From assembly GCA_025359505.1 (NCBI GenBank), contig JANYHH010000057.1, positions 92,894 through 156,893 of the forward strand: a DNA stretch of 64,000 bases, written 5' to 3'. The translations under genes were made by a program, and so were the position numbers. Below, in pieces: positions 18,747-26,086 of this stretch. The DNA comes from Deinococcales bacterium. GTDB taxonomy: Bacteria > Deinococcota > Deinococci > Deinococcales > JAAFIG01. How positions within the stretch are numbered: the first letter of the stretch is position 1; every line of letters starts with the position of its first letter. The notes under the pieces are model-generated. The model saw only the letters and a list, made by a program, of their open reading frames with translations, made no database searches and had not been told where the DNA came from.

Positions 18747-19864
18747 GGACATTGACGCATGAAGATGTCGAAGCCGCCTGTCTCGGCGGTGGGGTCTACG
18801 CCTGCGGCGGCGGCGGTTGGCTGGATCACGGCTTGCAGAACGGGCATCTGGCGGTCACGCTCGGTCGTCCCAAACTGATGAGCATCGACGAGATTCCGCA
18901 GCACGGCTTGATCGTCACGATCAGCGCGATTGGTGCGCCCGCGTCGGACGATTTCGAGATGTTCCCCAAGGATTACATCAAAGCCTTTGAACTCGTGCGC
19001 GACGCGGCCCTCGAGCTGACTGGCTTACCCGTCGTCGGTGTGATGAACGCGCAGAACGGCTATTCCTCGAGTGTCAACTCTTGGATGCCGGCTGCGGCTT
19101 GCGATCTGCCAGTCGTGGACGCGGCGGGCGATGTGCGGGCCCACCCGACGATCAAGCTTGGCGCTTTTGGTTACGCGGACGACCCGCTGTTCAGGACGGT
19201 GCAGGCGGTCGTCGGCGGCAAGCGCGACCTCGGCGCTTACCTTGAGGTCGTCGCCAAGGGCAGTCTGTTTCGCACCAGCAACATTTTGCGGGCTGCCAGC
19301 GTGCAGAGCGGCGGTTTCATCGCCAGCGCTCGGCTGCCGCTACCTGTGCCAGCAGTTCGCGCTCGAGCGGCCCTCGGGGCGATCACCTGCGCTCTGGATT
19401 TGGGGCACGCGATGATGGCGGCCGACGGCGCTCGAGCCAAGCTCTCGGCAGTCGTGCAGGTTACAGGCGGCGAGATCGTGCTCGAGGGTGAGGTCACGGC
19501 CGCCAGCCTTCGCACCGATGGCGGTTTCGATCACGCACGGTACAGCGTGACCTCGAGTGGCAAGTCCTCGAGTGGCAAGTCCTCGAGTGCTGGGCGCGAA
19601 GCGAAGCTGTACCTGATGAACGAGTTCATGGCGATGGACGTGAGCGGGGAACGCGTGACGACCTTTCCCGATACGATCAGCGTCTTTGATGCAATGACTG
19701 GCTTGCCTCTAAAATCTGGCGAGATCAAGGTTGGCATGAACGTCGCGGTGCTGGTCGTGCCCTACCAGAAACTGCCCGTCAGTCGCGGCGTCTTGGATAA
19801 AAGCGCTTACCCTGAACTTGAGGCTGCATTGGGGATTGAACTGATGAGGTACATCTTTTTATGA
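18743..19864 (+). CDS. DUF917 protein (candidate S-methyl-thiohydantoin desulfurase)
   Basis: 373 residues. The glycine-rich N-terminus LGGGVYACGGGGW, the VTISAIGAP block and the C-terminal DTISVFDAMTGLPL and VLVVPYQKLP blocks identify the DUF917 family (PF06032), whose characterised members remove sulfur from S-methyl-thiohydantoin in ergothioneine-type catabolism, as I recall. Four-base overlap with the upstream hydratase shows coupling. Around residue 275 there is a low-complexity insert (SSGKSSSGKSSS) caused by a 15-base tandem repeat carrying CTCGAG (19551-19590). Ordinary histidine degradation needs no such protein, which supports the alternative pathway. Confidence 0.8.
   Translation: MRTLTHEDVEAACLGGGVYACGGGGWLDHGLQNGHLAVTLGRPKLMSIDEIPQHGLIVTISAIGAPASDDFEMFPKDYIKAFELVRDAALELTGLPVVGVMNAQNGYSSSVNSWMPAAACDLPVVDAAGDVRAHPTIKLGAFGYADDPLFRTVQAVVGGKRDLGAYLEVVAKGSLFRTSNILRAASVQSGGFIASARLPLPVPAVRARAALGAITCALDLGHAMMAADGARAKLSAVVQVTGGEIVLEGEVTAASLRTDGGFDHARYSVTSSGKSSSGKSSSAGREAKLYLMNEFMAMDVSGERVTTFPDTISVFDAMTGLPLKSGEIKVGMNVAVLVVPYQKLPVSRGVLDKSAYPELEAALGIELMRYIFL
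19551..19590 (+). repeat. 15-bp tandem repeat, 2.6 copies, inside the DUF917 gene
   Basis: CCTCGAGTGGCAAGT occurs twice in full and is followed by CCTCGAGTG. Each unit contains CTCGAG and the repeat keeps the frame, encoding a Ser/Gly/Lys linker. Confidence 0.85.
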
Positions 19865-19874
19865 AGCGACATCC

Positions 19875-21443
19875 ATGACTCCGAGTCGTCCTCCGATCGC
19901 CCTAGATCAAGGCTTAAGCTTGCGCGAACTGGTGCGCGTTTCCAAAGGCGCGAAGCTCGAGCTGTCCCGCGCCGCATGGCAGCGAGTGCGCGATGCGCGG
20001 GGCGTGATCGAGCGCGTTTTAGAGTCTCGAGTGCCGACGTATGGCTTGAACACGGGCTTAGGGAGTTTGAAAAAATACGTGATTTCAGAATCGCAGATCG
20101 CGGATTTCAACGCCGATATCGTGATGGCCCACGCGGTCAGCGTGTCGGCGCGGCCCTTGGAGCAAAATGAGGTGCGGGCCGTGATGGCCGCTCGAGTCAG
20201 CGGGCTGGCGCAGGGCGGCAGTGGCGTGCGAACCGAAATGGTCGAGTTGCTGGTGGCGATGCTGAATGCGGGCGTTCACCCCGTCGTTCACAGTGAAAAC
20301 GCGTCGATGGGCGAATCGGACTTGGCGCAGATGGCGCAGATTGGCTTGGTGCTGATTGGCAAGGGCCGGGCCGTCGTCTGGGGCGAGGAGCTGAGTGGGA
20401 AAGAGGCCTTGGAGCGGGCGGGTCTCGAGCCGCTCCAGTTGAAAGCCAAGGAGGGTTTGGGGCTGATCTCTTCAAACGCCTGCACGATCGGCGTGGGCGG
20501 GCTGGCGATGCGCGACGCGACGCAGTTGCTGGACGCGTTCGACATCGCAGCGGCGATGAGCTTCGAGGGTTTCGCCGCCAACCTCGGCACGCTCGATCCG
20601 GCCGTTTTAGCCGCTCGACCGTTTCAGGGGCAGCAGCGGCGCGGCGCTCACCTGCGCGAATTGCTGAGCGGTAGCGCTCTGTGGGCAGCGCCGCGCAGCT
20701 TGCAAGACCCGCTGTCGTTTCGCTGCGTGCCGCAAGTTCACGGCGCGTGCTGCGACGCGCTGGCTTACGCCGCTGGGCAGATCGAAATGATGCTGAACGC
20801 CCGCACGGACAGTCCGCTGGTCGTCGCGCAGGACGATTCGATCATCGCCAACGGCAATTTCGAGAGCACGCCATTGGCGCTGGCCTTCGATACGATTCGG
20901 CTGGCGCTGCACCGCGTGATGGTGATGAGTTCGCAGCGCAGCAATAAACTGCTGTGGAGCGACTTTAGCGGTCTGCCGACGGCGCTGGCGGATCAGCACA
21001 ACGCCCGGCGCGGCATGACGTTCAACACGATCTCGAGGGCTTTGGCGACGATTGTGGCCAAAGCCTACTCGTACTGCCTGCCCTCGAGCCTGTCGTACAC
21101 GCCGCAGGTCACGGAAGGCAGCGACGATTACGCCAGCATGGCTCCGCTGTCCTTAGAGCATTTGCGTAAACTGATGCGTTTGATGCGCTCGGCGCTGGCC
21201 ATTGAGCTGCTGTACGCCTGCCACGCAATAGAACTGCGCGGCGTGGTCGGTGCGCTCTCGCCGGCTTTGGAGCGCGTGCGGGCTTGGGTGATGGACAAAG
21301 CGGTGACGCTCGAGGACAACGCGGTGCTGTCGGAGTTCATGGCAAGCATTGATCTCGAGGAGCTTTTAGAGCTGTCACGGACGCCAATCAGTGCTGAGGC
21401 TGATGTGGTAAACTCATCAGCGCTCGAGGGAGTCGTCGCCTGA
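19875..21443 (+). CDS. Aromatic amino acid lyase homologue without MIO triad (candidate ergothionase)
   Basis: 522 residues aligned along their length with histidine ammonia-lyase: YGLNTGLG with the catalytic Tyr56, GKGRAVVWGEELSG, and QDPLSFRCVPQVHG. The segment that normally reads GSVGASGDLAPLAH is ENASMGESDLAQMAQ, so the Ala-Ser-Gly that cyclises into MIO is Gly-Glu-Ser (146-148). Other lyase residues also differ: GNFHG becomes GNFES, QEDHVSM becomes SDDYASM, and the QDAYS Tyr becomes Leu. It therefore should not deaminate histidine. Ergothionase, which eliminates trimethylamine by acid-base chemistry, is the best-fitting relative. Starts ten bases after the DUF917 stop. Confidence 0.85.
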   Translation: MTPSRPPIALDQGLSLRELVRVSKGAKLELSRAAWQRVRDARGVIERVLESRVPTYGLNTGLGSLKKYVISESQIADFNADIVMAHAVSVSARPLEQNEVRAVMAARVSGLAQGGSGVRTEMVELLVAMLNAGVHPVVHSENASMGESDLAQMAQIGLVLIGKGRAVVWGEELSGKEALERAGLEPLQLKAKEGLGLISSNACTIGVGGLAMRDATQLLDAFDIAAAMSFEGFAANLGTLDPAVLAARPFQGQQRRGAHLRELLSGSALWAAPRSLQDPLSFRCVPQVHGACCDALAYAAGQIEMMLNARTDSPLVVAQDDSIIANGNFESTPLALAFDTIRLALHRVMVMSSQRSNKLLWSDFSGLPTALADQHNARRGMTFNTISRALATIVAKAYSYCLPSSLSYTPQVTEGSDDYASMAPLSLEHLRKLMRLMRSALAIELLYACHAIELRGVVGALSPALERVRAWVMDKAVTLEDNAVLSEFMASIDLEELLELSRTPISAEADVVNSSALEGVVA

Positions 21444-21533
21444 AAAGTTGTACGCCTCGACACAGGCACATTTGGCTAAGGAACGGTTTAATTGCAGTCG
21501 CAGGTTTATCTTGCCGCTCAAGAGGAGTTCACC

Positions 21534-22451
21534 ATGAAAAAAGCCGTGATCGCCGTCGCTGGAATCGCTGTGCTGGCCCTAGGACTCGCCACCGCCCAAA
21601 CCCCAAAAGTCGTGACCATCGGCTCTAAGGTGGACACCGAAGGCGCGTTGCTGTGCCAGATGACCAAGCAACTCTTGGAAAGTAAGGGCTACAAGGTCAC
21701 GGATCGGTGCAGCACCGGCACGACGCCCGTCGTGCGTAAAGCTCTGAAAGAGGGCGAGATCGACATGTACCCCGAGTACACCGGCTCGGCCGCGTATTTC
21801 CCGGAGTACAAAGACGCGAAGTTCAGTACCAATGACGCCAGAGCATTGTTCGTGCAAGTCAAAACGCTCGAGGCTTCAAACGGCGTCGTCTGGCTGAACC
21901 CAGCCCCCGCCAACAACACGTGGGCGTTGGCTGTGCCGAAGAAGCTGGCCACGGCTGAGAACCTCAAAACCATCGCCGATTTCGCCCGGTATGTCAATGC
22001 GGGTAAAACCGTCAAACTGGCCGCTAGCCAAGAGTTTGTCGACCGCGACGACGCGCTGAAAGCCTTTGAAAAAGTGTACGGTTTCAAGCTCAAAACCGAG
22101 CAACTGCTGATCCTCCCCGGTGGCAACACCACGCAGACCCAGACGGCCGCGTCGCAAGGCACAAGCGGCGTCAATTTTGCGATGGCGTATGGCACGGACG
22201 GCGCAATCGGTGCGCTCGGACTGGTCGCGCTGACCGACCCGAAGGGTGCAGTCGCCGTGTACCAGCCAGCGATCACCGTGCGTAAAGTTGTGGCTGACAA
22301 AAACCGCGATCTGGGCAGCATCATCAATCCAGTCTTCGCCAAGCTGACCGAAAGCGTGCTGTCGGATTTGAACGGCAAGATCGCCGTCGGCGGGTTGAGC
22401 GCCACCAAAGTCGCGGGCGATTACCTGCGCTCCAGCGGCGCGATCAAGTAA
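21534..22451 (+). CDS. Substrate-binding protein of a betaine/osmoprotectant-type ABC importer
   Basis: 305 residues from ATG at 21534, which has a strong GAGGAG eight bases upstream. A signal peptide (MKKAVIAVAGIAVLALGLATAQ) is followed by a mature OpuAC/ProX-like protein: VTIGSKVDTEGALLCQMTKQLLESKGY, GEIDMYPEYTGSA and LPGGNTTQTQTA. This family binds quaternary amines such as glycine betaine, choline and, in EgtU-type members, ergothioneine. Its position after the lyase suggests ergothioneine or its S-methyl derivative as ligand. An intrinsic terminator directly follows, which should raise its expression above that of the permease genes. Confidence 0.88.
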   Translation: MKKAVIAVAGIAVLALGLATAQTPKVVTIGSKVDTEGALLCQMTKQLLESKGYKVTDRCSTGTTPVVRKALKEGEIDMYPEYTGSAAYFPEYKDAKFSTNDARALFVQVKTLEASNGVVWLNPAPANNTWALAVPKKLATAENLKTIADFARYVNAGKTVKLAASQEFVDRDDALKAFEKVYGFKLKTEQLLILPGGNTTQTQTAASQGTSGVNFAMAYGTDGAIGALGLVALTDPKGAVAVYQPAITVRKVVADKNRDLGSIINPVFAKLTESVLSDLNGKIAVGGLSATKVAGDYLRSSGAIK

Positions 22452-22465
22452 ATCCACTTTTAACG

Positions 22466-22499
22466 CGGGGGCAAGCTTTTTGCCCCCGATTTTTTTTTA
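22466..22499 (+). terminator. Intrinsic terminator between binding protein and permease
   Basis: A nine-base stem CGGGGGCAA with its complement TTGCCCCCG, a five-base loop, then GAT and a run of T from 22490. Read-through would feed the permease-ATPase genes 39 bases downstream. Confidence 0.9.
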
Positions 22500-22537
22500 G
22501 CTCATCACCGCGTCGCTTGCAGGTTTTGGGGGAAAAC

Positions 22538-23896
22538 GTGACCGAGACTCGAGGATTGAAGCTGAACGCCATCACCGTGTTGGGCGGCGCGATCGGCGTG
22601 TTGAGTGCGTCGCTACCGTGGTTGCTGTTTCGCCCAAACCGTTTGGTGCAGGGGGATGCGTTGGCAGTCTGGCAACTGAGCGGCCCGTGGCACTGGCTGG
22701 CGCTCGTGGCGTGGGCGCTGATTGGCTTGAGCGGTCTTTGGCGCTCGAGTCTGCGCGGTTACGTCGGAACGGCGCTGCTGGTCGGCGCGATTGCCGCGAT
22801 CGCCCTGACGATCTCCAGCAACGCTGCACTGCTGTTGTCAGGTGCGGGTGAGTTCGCTCGAGTCTCGGTTTCGGGCGGCGTCTGGCTGATGCTGCTGGCG
22901 ATCTACATCGCGGCGTTCGGCGTGGGGACTGAAATGAAGTTCGCCGCGCCGATGGTGTTGCTGGCGCTGCTGGCGACCTTTGTGCTCGGCGCGTACTCGA
23001 GGCTCGGGCCAGCGGTGGAATACGCGGCTGTCAGCGACACGTTTTTCACCGAGCTACTGCGCCACTTCGCTCTGTCCATCGCAGCCGTGATCGTGGCTGT
23101 CGTGATCGGTGTGCCGCTGGCGCTGCTGGCCGTGCGAAACTCGAGGCTCGAGGGGCTGGTGCTGGGCGGCGCGGGATTGCTGCAAACGATTCCCAGCTTG
23201 GCGCTGTTCGGCGTGCTGCTCGCGCCGCTGGCGTGGGTCGGGCGCTCGGTCAGCGTCGGCGCGGTACTGGCGATTATTGTGATCGGTGCGCTGCTGAGCT
23301 TTGCAATCTCGAGGTTGCCCGTCTCTGGATTGAGCGGCGTGCTGCCCGTGCGATTCGCGCTTGTCGGTGTTACTGCGCTGGTGGCGCTGCCGATGCTGGC
23401 GGTGCTGATCTACAACGCGCTGATCGGCAATCTGGGGGGGCTGGCTGCGTTCGTGCAACCCGCTGCGTTACTCTCATCCGCCGGAATTCGCGGCATCGGC
23501 GCTGCGCCCGCACTCGTGGCGCTCACCATCTACGCGCTGCTGCCAATCGTCGTCAATACCTTTGTCGGCATGAAAAGCGTGCCGGAAGGCGTGATCGACG
23601 CAGCAAAGGGCATGGGCATGAACCAGCGACAGGTTTTTTTGCGGGCAGAATTACCAATCGCGATTCCGGCGATGCTGACTGGCTTGCGCGGCGCGACGGT
23701 GCTGAGTTTCGGGTTGACGACGGTCGCGGCGCTGATCGGCGGCGGCGGGCTGGGATTTTTCATCCTGCGCGGCGTGGACGCCAACGCGCCGGATCTGATT
23801 CTGGTCGGGGCTGCGCCGATCGTGATTCTGGCGTTGGTGATCGATGCATTGCTCAGGGCATTGTCGGCTGTGGTCACGCCCAAAGGATTGCGATGA
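22538..23896 (+). CDS. ABC importer permease (OpuC/YehY type) with extra N-terminal membrane domain
   Basis: 452 residues from GTG at 22538 (GGGGG Shine-Dalgarno). About 150 residues of hydrophobic helices precede the binding-protein-dependent permease domain, as in YehY-like proteins. The permease domain contains the EAA-type coupling loop AAKGMGMNQRQVFLRAELPIAIPAM cut into its usual parts, and GGGGLGFFILRG. It should form the membrane channel with the second permease at 24828. The stop overlaps the ATPase start (ATGA). Confidence 0.85.
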   Translation: MTETRGLKLNAITVLGGAIGVLSASLPWLLFRPNRLVQGDALAVWQLSGPWHWLALVAWALIGLSGLWRSSLRGYVGTALLVGAIAAIALTISSNAALLLSGAGEFARVSVSGGVWLMLLAIYIAAFGVGTEMKFAAPMVLLALLATFVLGAYSRLGPAVEYAAVSDTFFTELLRHFALSIAAVIVAVVIGVPLALLAVRNSRLEGLVLGGAGLLQTIPSLALFGVLLAPLAWVGRSVSVGAVLAIIVIGALLSFAISRLPVSGLSGVLPVRFALVGVTALVALPMLAVLIYNALIGNLGGLAAFVQPAALLSSAGIRGIGAAPALVALTIYALLPIVVNTFVGMKSVPEGVIDAAKGMGMNQRQVFLRAELPIAIPAMLTGLRGATVLSFGLTTVAALIGGGGLGFFILRGVDANAPDLILVGAAPIVILALVIDALLRALSAVVTPKGLR

Positions 23897-24831
23897 TCGA
23901 ATTTATTGGCGTCAGTAAGAGTTACAACGCGGGCACGGTGATCCTCAACGACATCAGCCTGACCGTGGAGCGCGGCGAACTGGTGATCCTGATTGGCCCC
24001 AGCGGCTGCGGTAAAAGCACGCTGCTGCGTCTGGTGAATCGCATGATCGCGCCCTCGAGCGGGCAGATTCTGATCGGTGGCAAGGACAGTGCGCTGCTCG
24101 ATCCCGTCGAGTTGCGGCGCGGCATCGGCTACGTGATTCAGAGCATTGGGTTGTTTCCGCACATGACGATTTTTGAGAACGTCGAGGTCGTCCCGAGCAT
24201 CCTCGGTACGCAGAAAGCTGAGCGCCGCTCGAGGGCCGAGTCCCTGCTGCACACCGTCGGATTGGAGCCGGGTGTGTACGGTTCACGCTATCCTCGAGCG
24301 CTCAGCGGCGGGCAGCAGCAGCGCGTTGGCATTGCCAGAGCATTGGCGGCCGATCCGGACGTGATGCTGATGGACGAGCCGTTCAGCGCGGTCGATCCGA
24401 TCACGCGGGGCGGTTTGCAGGACGAGTTTCTGAGGATCAAAACCGAAATCAACAAAACCATTGTTTTTGTGACGCACGACATCGACGAGGCAATCAAGAT
24501 CGGTGATCGCGTCTGCGTCTTGAACGCGGGCGCGGTGCAGCAATTCGACACGCCCGAGGCGCTACTGCGTGCGCCGGCCAACGATTTCGTGGCCAGCTTC
24601 CTCGGGGAAGACCGCGAGTTGAAGCGCCTCTCCTTGATGCCCGTCACCGCATTGATGCGAATACCGCCCAGCAATGCGGGGGAGGCTCGAGGTCAGGTTC
24701 TGGCAAGCTCGAGTGCCAGAGATGCGCTGTCGCAACTGATGGGCGCGAGTGGGCGCGAGTTGAATGTGATGGACGTTGCGGGCAACGTGATCGGACTGAT
24801 CGCCATGAGCGATTACGGGCGCAACCCGTGA
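23893..24831 (+). CDS. ABC importer ATPase (OpuCA-like)
   Basis: 312 residues: Walker A GPSGCGKST, Q-loop, signature LSGGQQQRVGIARAL, Walker B VMLMDEPF, D-loop and H-loop FVTHDIDEA. The C-terminal 80 residues look like a degenerate CBS domain, typical of quaternary-amine importers of the OpuA/OpuC group. ATG at 23893 overlaps the upstream stop, and its own stop overlaps the next start (GTGA), so the three genes are translationally linked. Confidence 0.93.
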   Translation: MIEFIGVSKSYNAGTVILNDISLTVERGELVILIGPSGCGKSTLLRLVNRMIAPSSGQILIGGKDSALLDPVELRRGIGYVIQSIGLFPHMTIFENVEVVPSILGTQKAERRSRAESLLHTVGLEPGVYGSRYPRALSGGQQQRVGIARALAADPDVMLMDEPFSAVDPITRGGLQDEFLRIKTEINKTIVFVTHDIDEAIKIGDRVCVLNAGAVQQFDTPEALLRAPANDFVASFLGEDRELKRLSLMPVTALMRIPPSNAGEARGQVLASSSARDALSQLMGASGRELNVMDVAGNVIGLIAMSDYGRNP

Positions 24832-25562
24832 CGCTGGCTCGAGCCGCACTGCTGCCTGTACTCTGGGTTGCGGCGTTTGCGCTGTTCGCGTGGCAGGACG
24901 GCTGGCGCTTGGCGCTCACAGCACTCTTTCCGAACAGCCGCAATCCCGTCTTTGAACGCGCCACGTTGCTCGAGTTGGTCGGGCAGCATTTGGCAATCGC
25001 GGGGCTGGCGTCGGTGCTGGTGCTGATCGTCGGCTTGCCGCTGGCGGTTTGGGCGACGCGCCCGAGCGGGCGGCCGTTCCTGCCGCTGATCGCCAATACC
25101 GTCAGCATCGGTCAGACCTTCCCGCCGACGGCCGTGCTGTTTTTGATGCTGCCGATTCTGGGCTTCGGCGCTCAAGCGGCGGTGCTGGCGCTGTTTTTGT
25201 ACGGCTTGCTGCCCACGGTCAGCGGCGCGTTGCAGGGCTTGGAAACCGTGCCCGCCGATGCTTTAGAGGCGGGCATCGGCAGCGGCATGAGCGAGCGTCA
25301 GCGCTTACTGCGGCTCGAGTTGCCGCTGGCACTACCGAGTCTGCTGGCGGGGGTACGCACCACGTTGATTCTGGTGATGGCCACGACGACGATTGCGCCG
25401 CTGGTCGGCACGGGCGGTCTGGGCGTGCCGATCATCGGTGGGCTGGGCAACGACAATCTGGCGCAGGTGTTGCAGGGCGCTCTGCCGGTGGCGATGCTGG
25501 CGCTATTGACGGATTACTCGATGCGGACGTTAGAGCGGCGCTTGACGCCGTGGCGCTCCTGA
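24828..25562 (+). CDS. ABC importer permease (OpuC/YehW type)
   Basis: 244 residues, GTG start overlapping the ATPase stop. It has five or six hydrophobic helices and the EAA loop LEAGIGSGMSERQRLLRLELP, followed by TTTIAPLVGTGGLGVPIIGGL. With the 22538 permease it forms a heterodimeric channel. It is the last gene of the cluster. A small hairpin lies 80 bases downstream. Confidence 0.9.
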   Translation: MTLARAALLPVLWVAAFALFAWQDGWRLALTALFPNSRNPVFERATLLELVGQHLAIAGLASVLVLIVGLPLAVWATRPSGRPFLPLIANTVSIGQTFPPTAVLFLMLPILGFGAQAAVLALFLYGLLPTVSGALQGLETVPADALEAGIGSGMSERQRLLRLELPLALPSLLAGVRTTLILVMATTTIAPLVGTGGLGVPIIGGLGNDNLAQVLQGALPVAMLALLTDYSMRTLERRLTPWRS

Positions 25563-25641
25563 GCGGTGCAACGTTCGAGGCGGGCGGCAACGGCGTATTC
25601 TCAAATACTTGACTTTGAAGTTCAAGATCAACGGCAACTTG

Positions 25642-25676
25642 CTGCGCTCGCCCCCTTTCGGCGAGATCGAGCGCAG
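25642..25676. repeat. Hairpin with 9-base arms
   Basis: CTGCGCTCG pairs with CGAGCGCAG. A nested CTCGCC/GGCGAG pair offers an alternative fold. It could terminate the importer transcript, although only an A-run follows on the plus strand. Confidence 0.4.
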
Positions 25677-25787
25677 GGAGAGGCAAAAAAACACTTTCGC
25701 AGGAGGTTTATTGCTCGCTCGAGCCTCGAGCGATGGCTTAAAACTGCGCGTCAAACACGGCTTTGACCTCGAGCGCTCGTTTCATAA

Positions 25788-25886
25788 CTCACGGTCAGCG
25801 CCCCGGCCGAGTTGCCCATCGGCGTCATCACCGCGCTGATCGGCGCATCTGTCTTTCTACCGATTTCGCAGCGGGGACACCCGTGA
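25788..25886 (+). pseudogene. Remnant: C-terminus of a FecCD/BtuC-type ABC permease
   Basis: In frame from 25788 the DNA reads LTVSAPAELPIGVITALIG, then ASVFLPISQRGHP and a stop. APAELPIGVITALIGAPVF is the near-invariant last helix of iron-siderophore/cobalamin permeases. A stop codon lies directly upstream and no other part of the gene is present, so this is a deletion relic. Confidence 0.7.
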
Positions 25887-25945
25887 GCCTCGAGCACCGC
25901 TCGAGGCTCACGGGCTGAATCTGACTGTCGGGCGCAGTTAATAGT

Positions 25946-26070
25946 AACCTCGAGTTGCACGTAGGCGAGGCGCTGGCGGTGGTTGGCGAGAACGGCGTGG
26001 GCAAATCCAGCTTGTGCGCTTGCTGTCTGGTGAGTTGCGTCCCTCGAGTGGCGGCGTGACCCTTACTTAA
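25946..26070 (+). pseudogene. Remnant: N-terminal ATPase fragment with frameshift
   Basis: LELHVGEALAVVGENGVGKSSL contains a good Walker A and is immediately followed, one base out of frame, by RLLSGELRPSSGGVTLT and a stop. One deleted base after the KSSL codons explains the shift. It matches the start of a heme/siderophore importer ATPase, the normal partner of the permease relic 60 bases upstream. Confidence 0.7.
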
Positions 26071-26086
26071 AGACTGAGTTCAACTT

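Larger units (their letters stand above)
25563..26086. other. 524-bp gap holding a hairpin and remnants of an ABC transporter
   Basis: No intact gene is seen. The stretch contains a hairpin (25642-25676), the C-terminus of a FecCD-type permease (25788-25886) and the N-terminal part of a matching ATPase with a frameshift (25946-26070), plus six CTCGAG sites. Confidence 0.75.

Noticed and set aside
14255..21443. Ordinary histidine-utilisation (hut) operon
   Set aside because: HutI and HutG are missing, the HutH homologue lacks Ala-Ser-Gly, and a hydantoinase, a carbamoylase and DUF917 are present instead.
23233..23892. A 220-codon upstream extension of the importer ATPase frame
   Set aside because: It lies over the permease gene and is Arg/Ala/Gly-rich without motifs. 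The ATPase starts at 23893 with an ATGA overlap.
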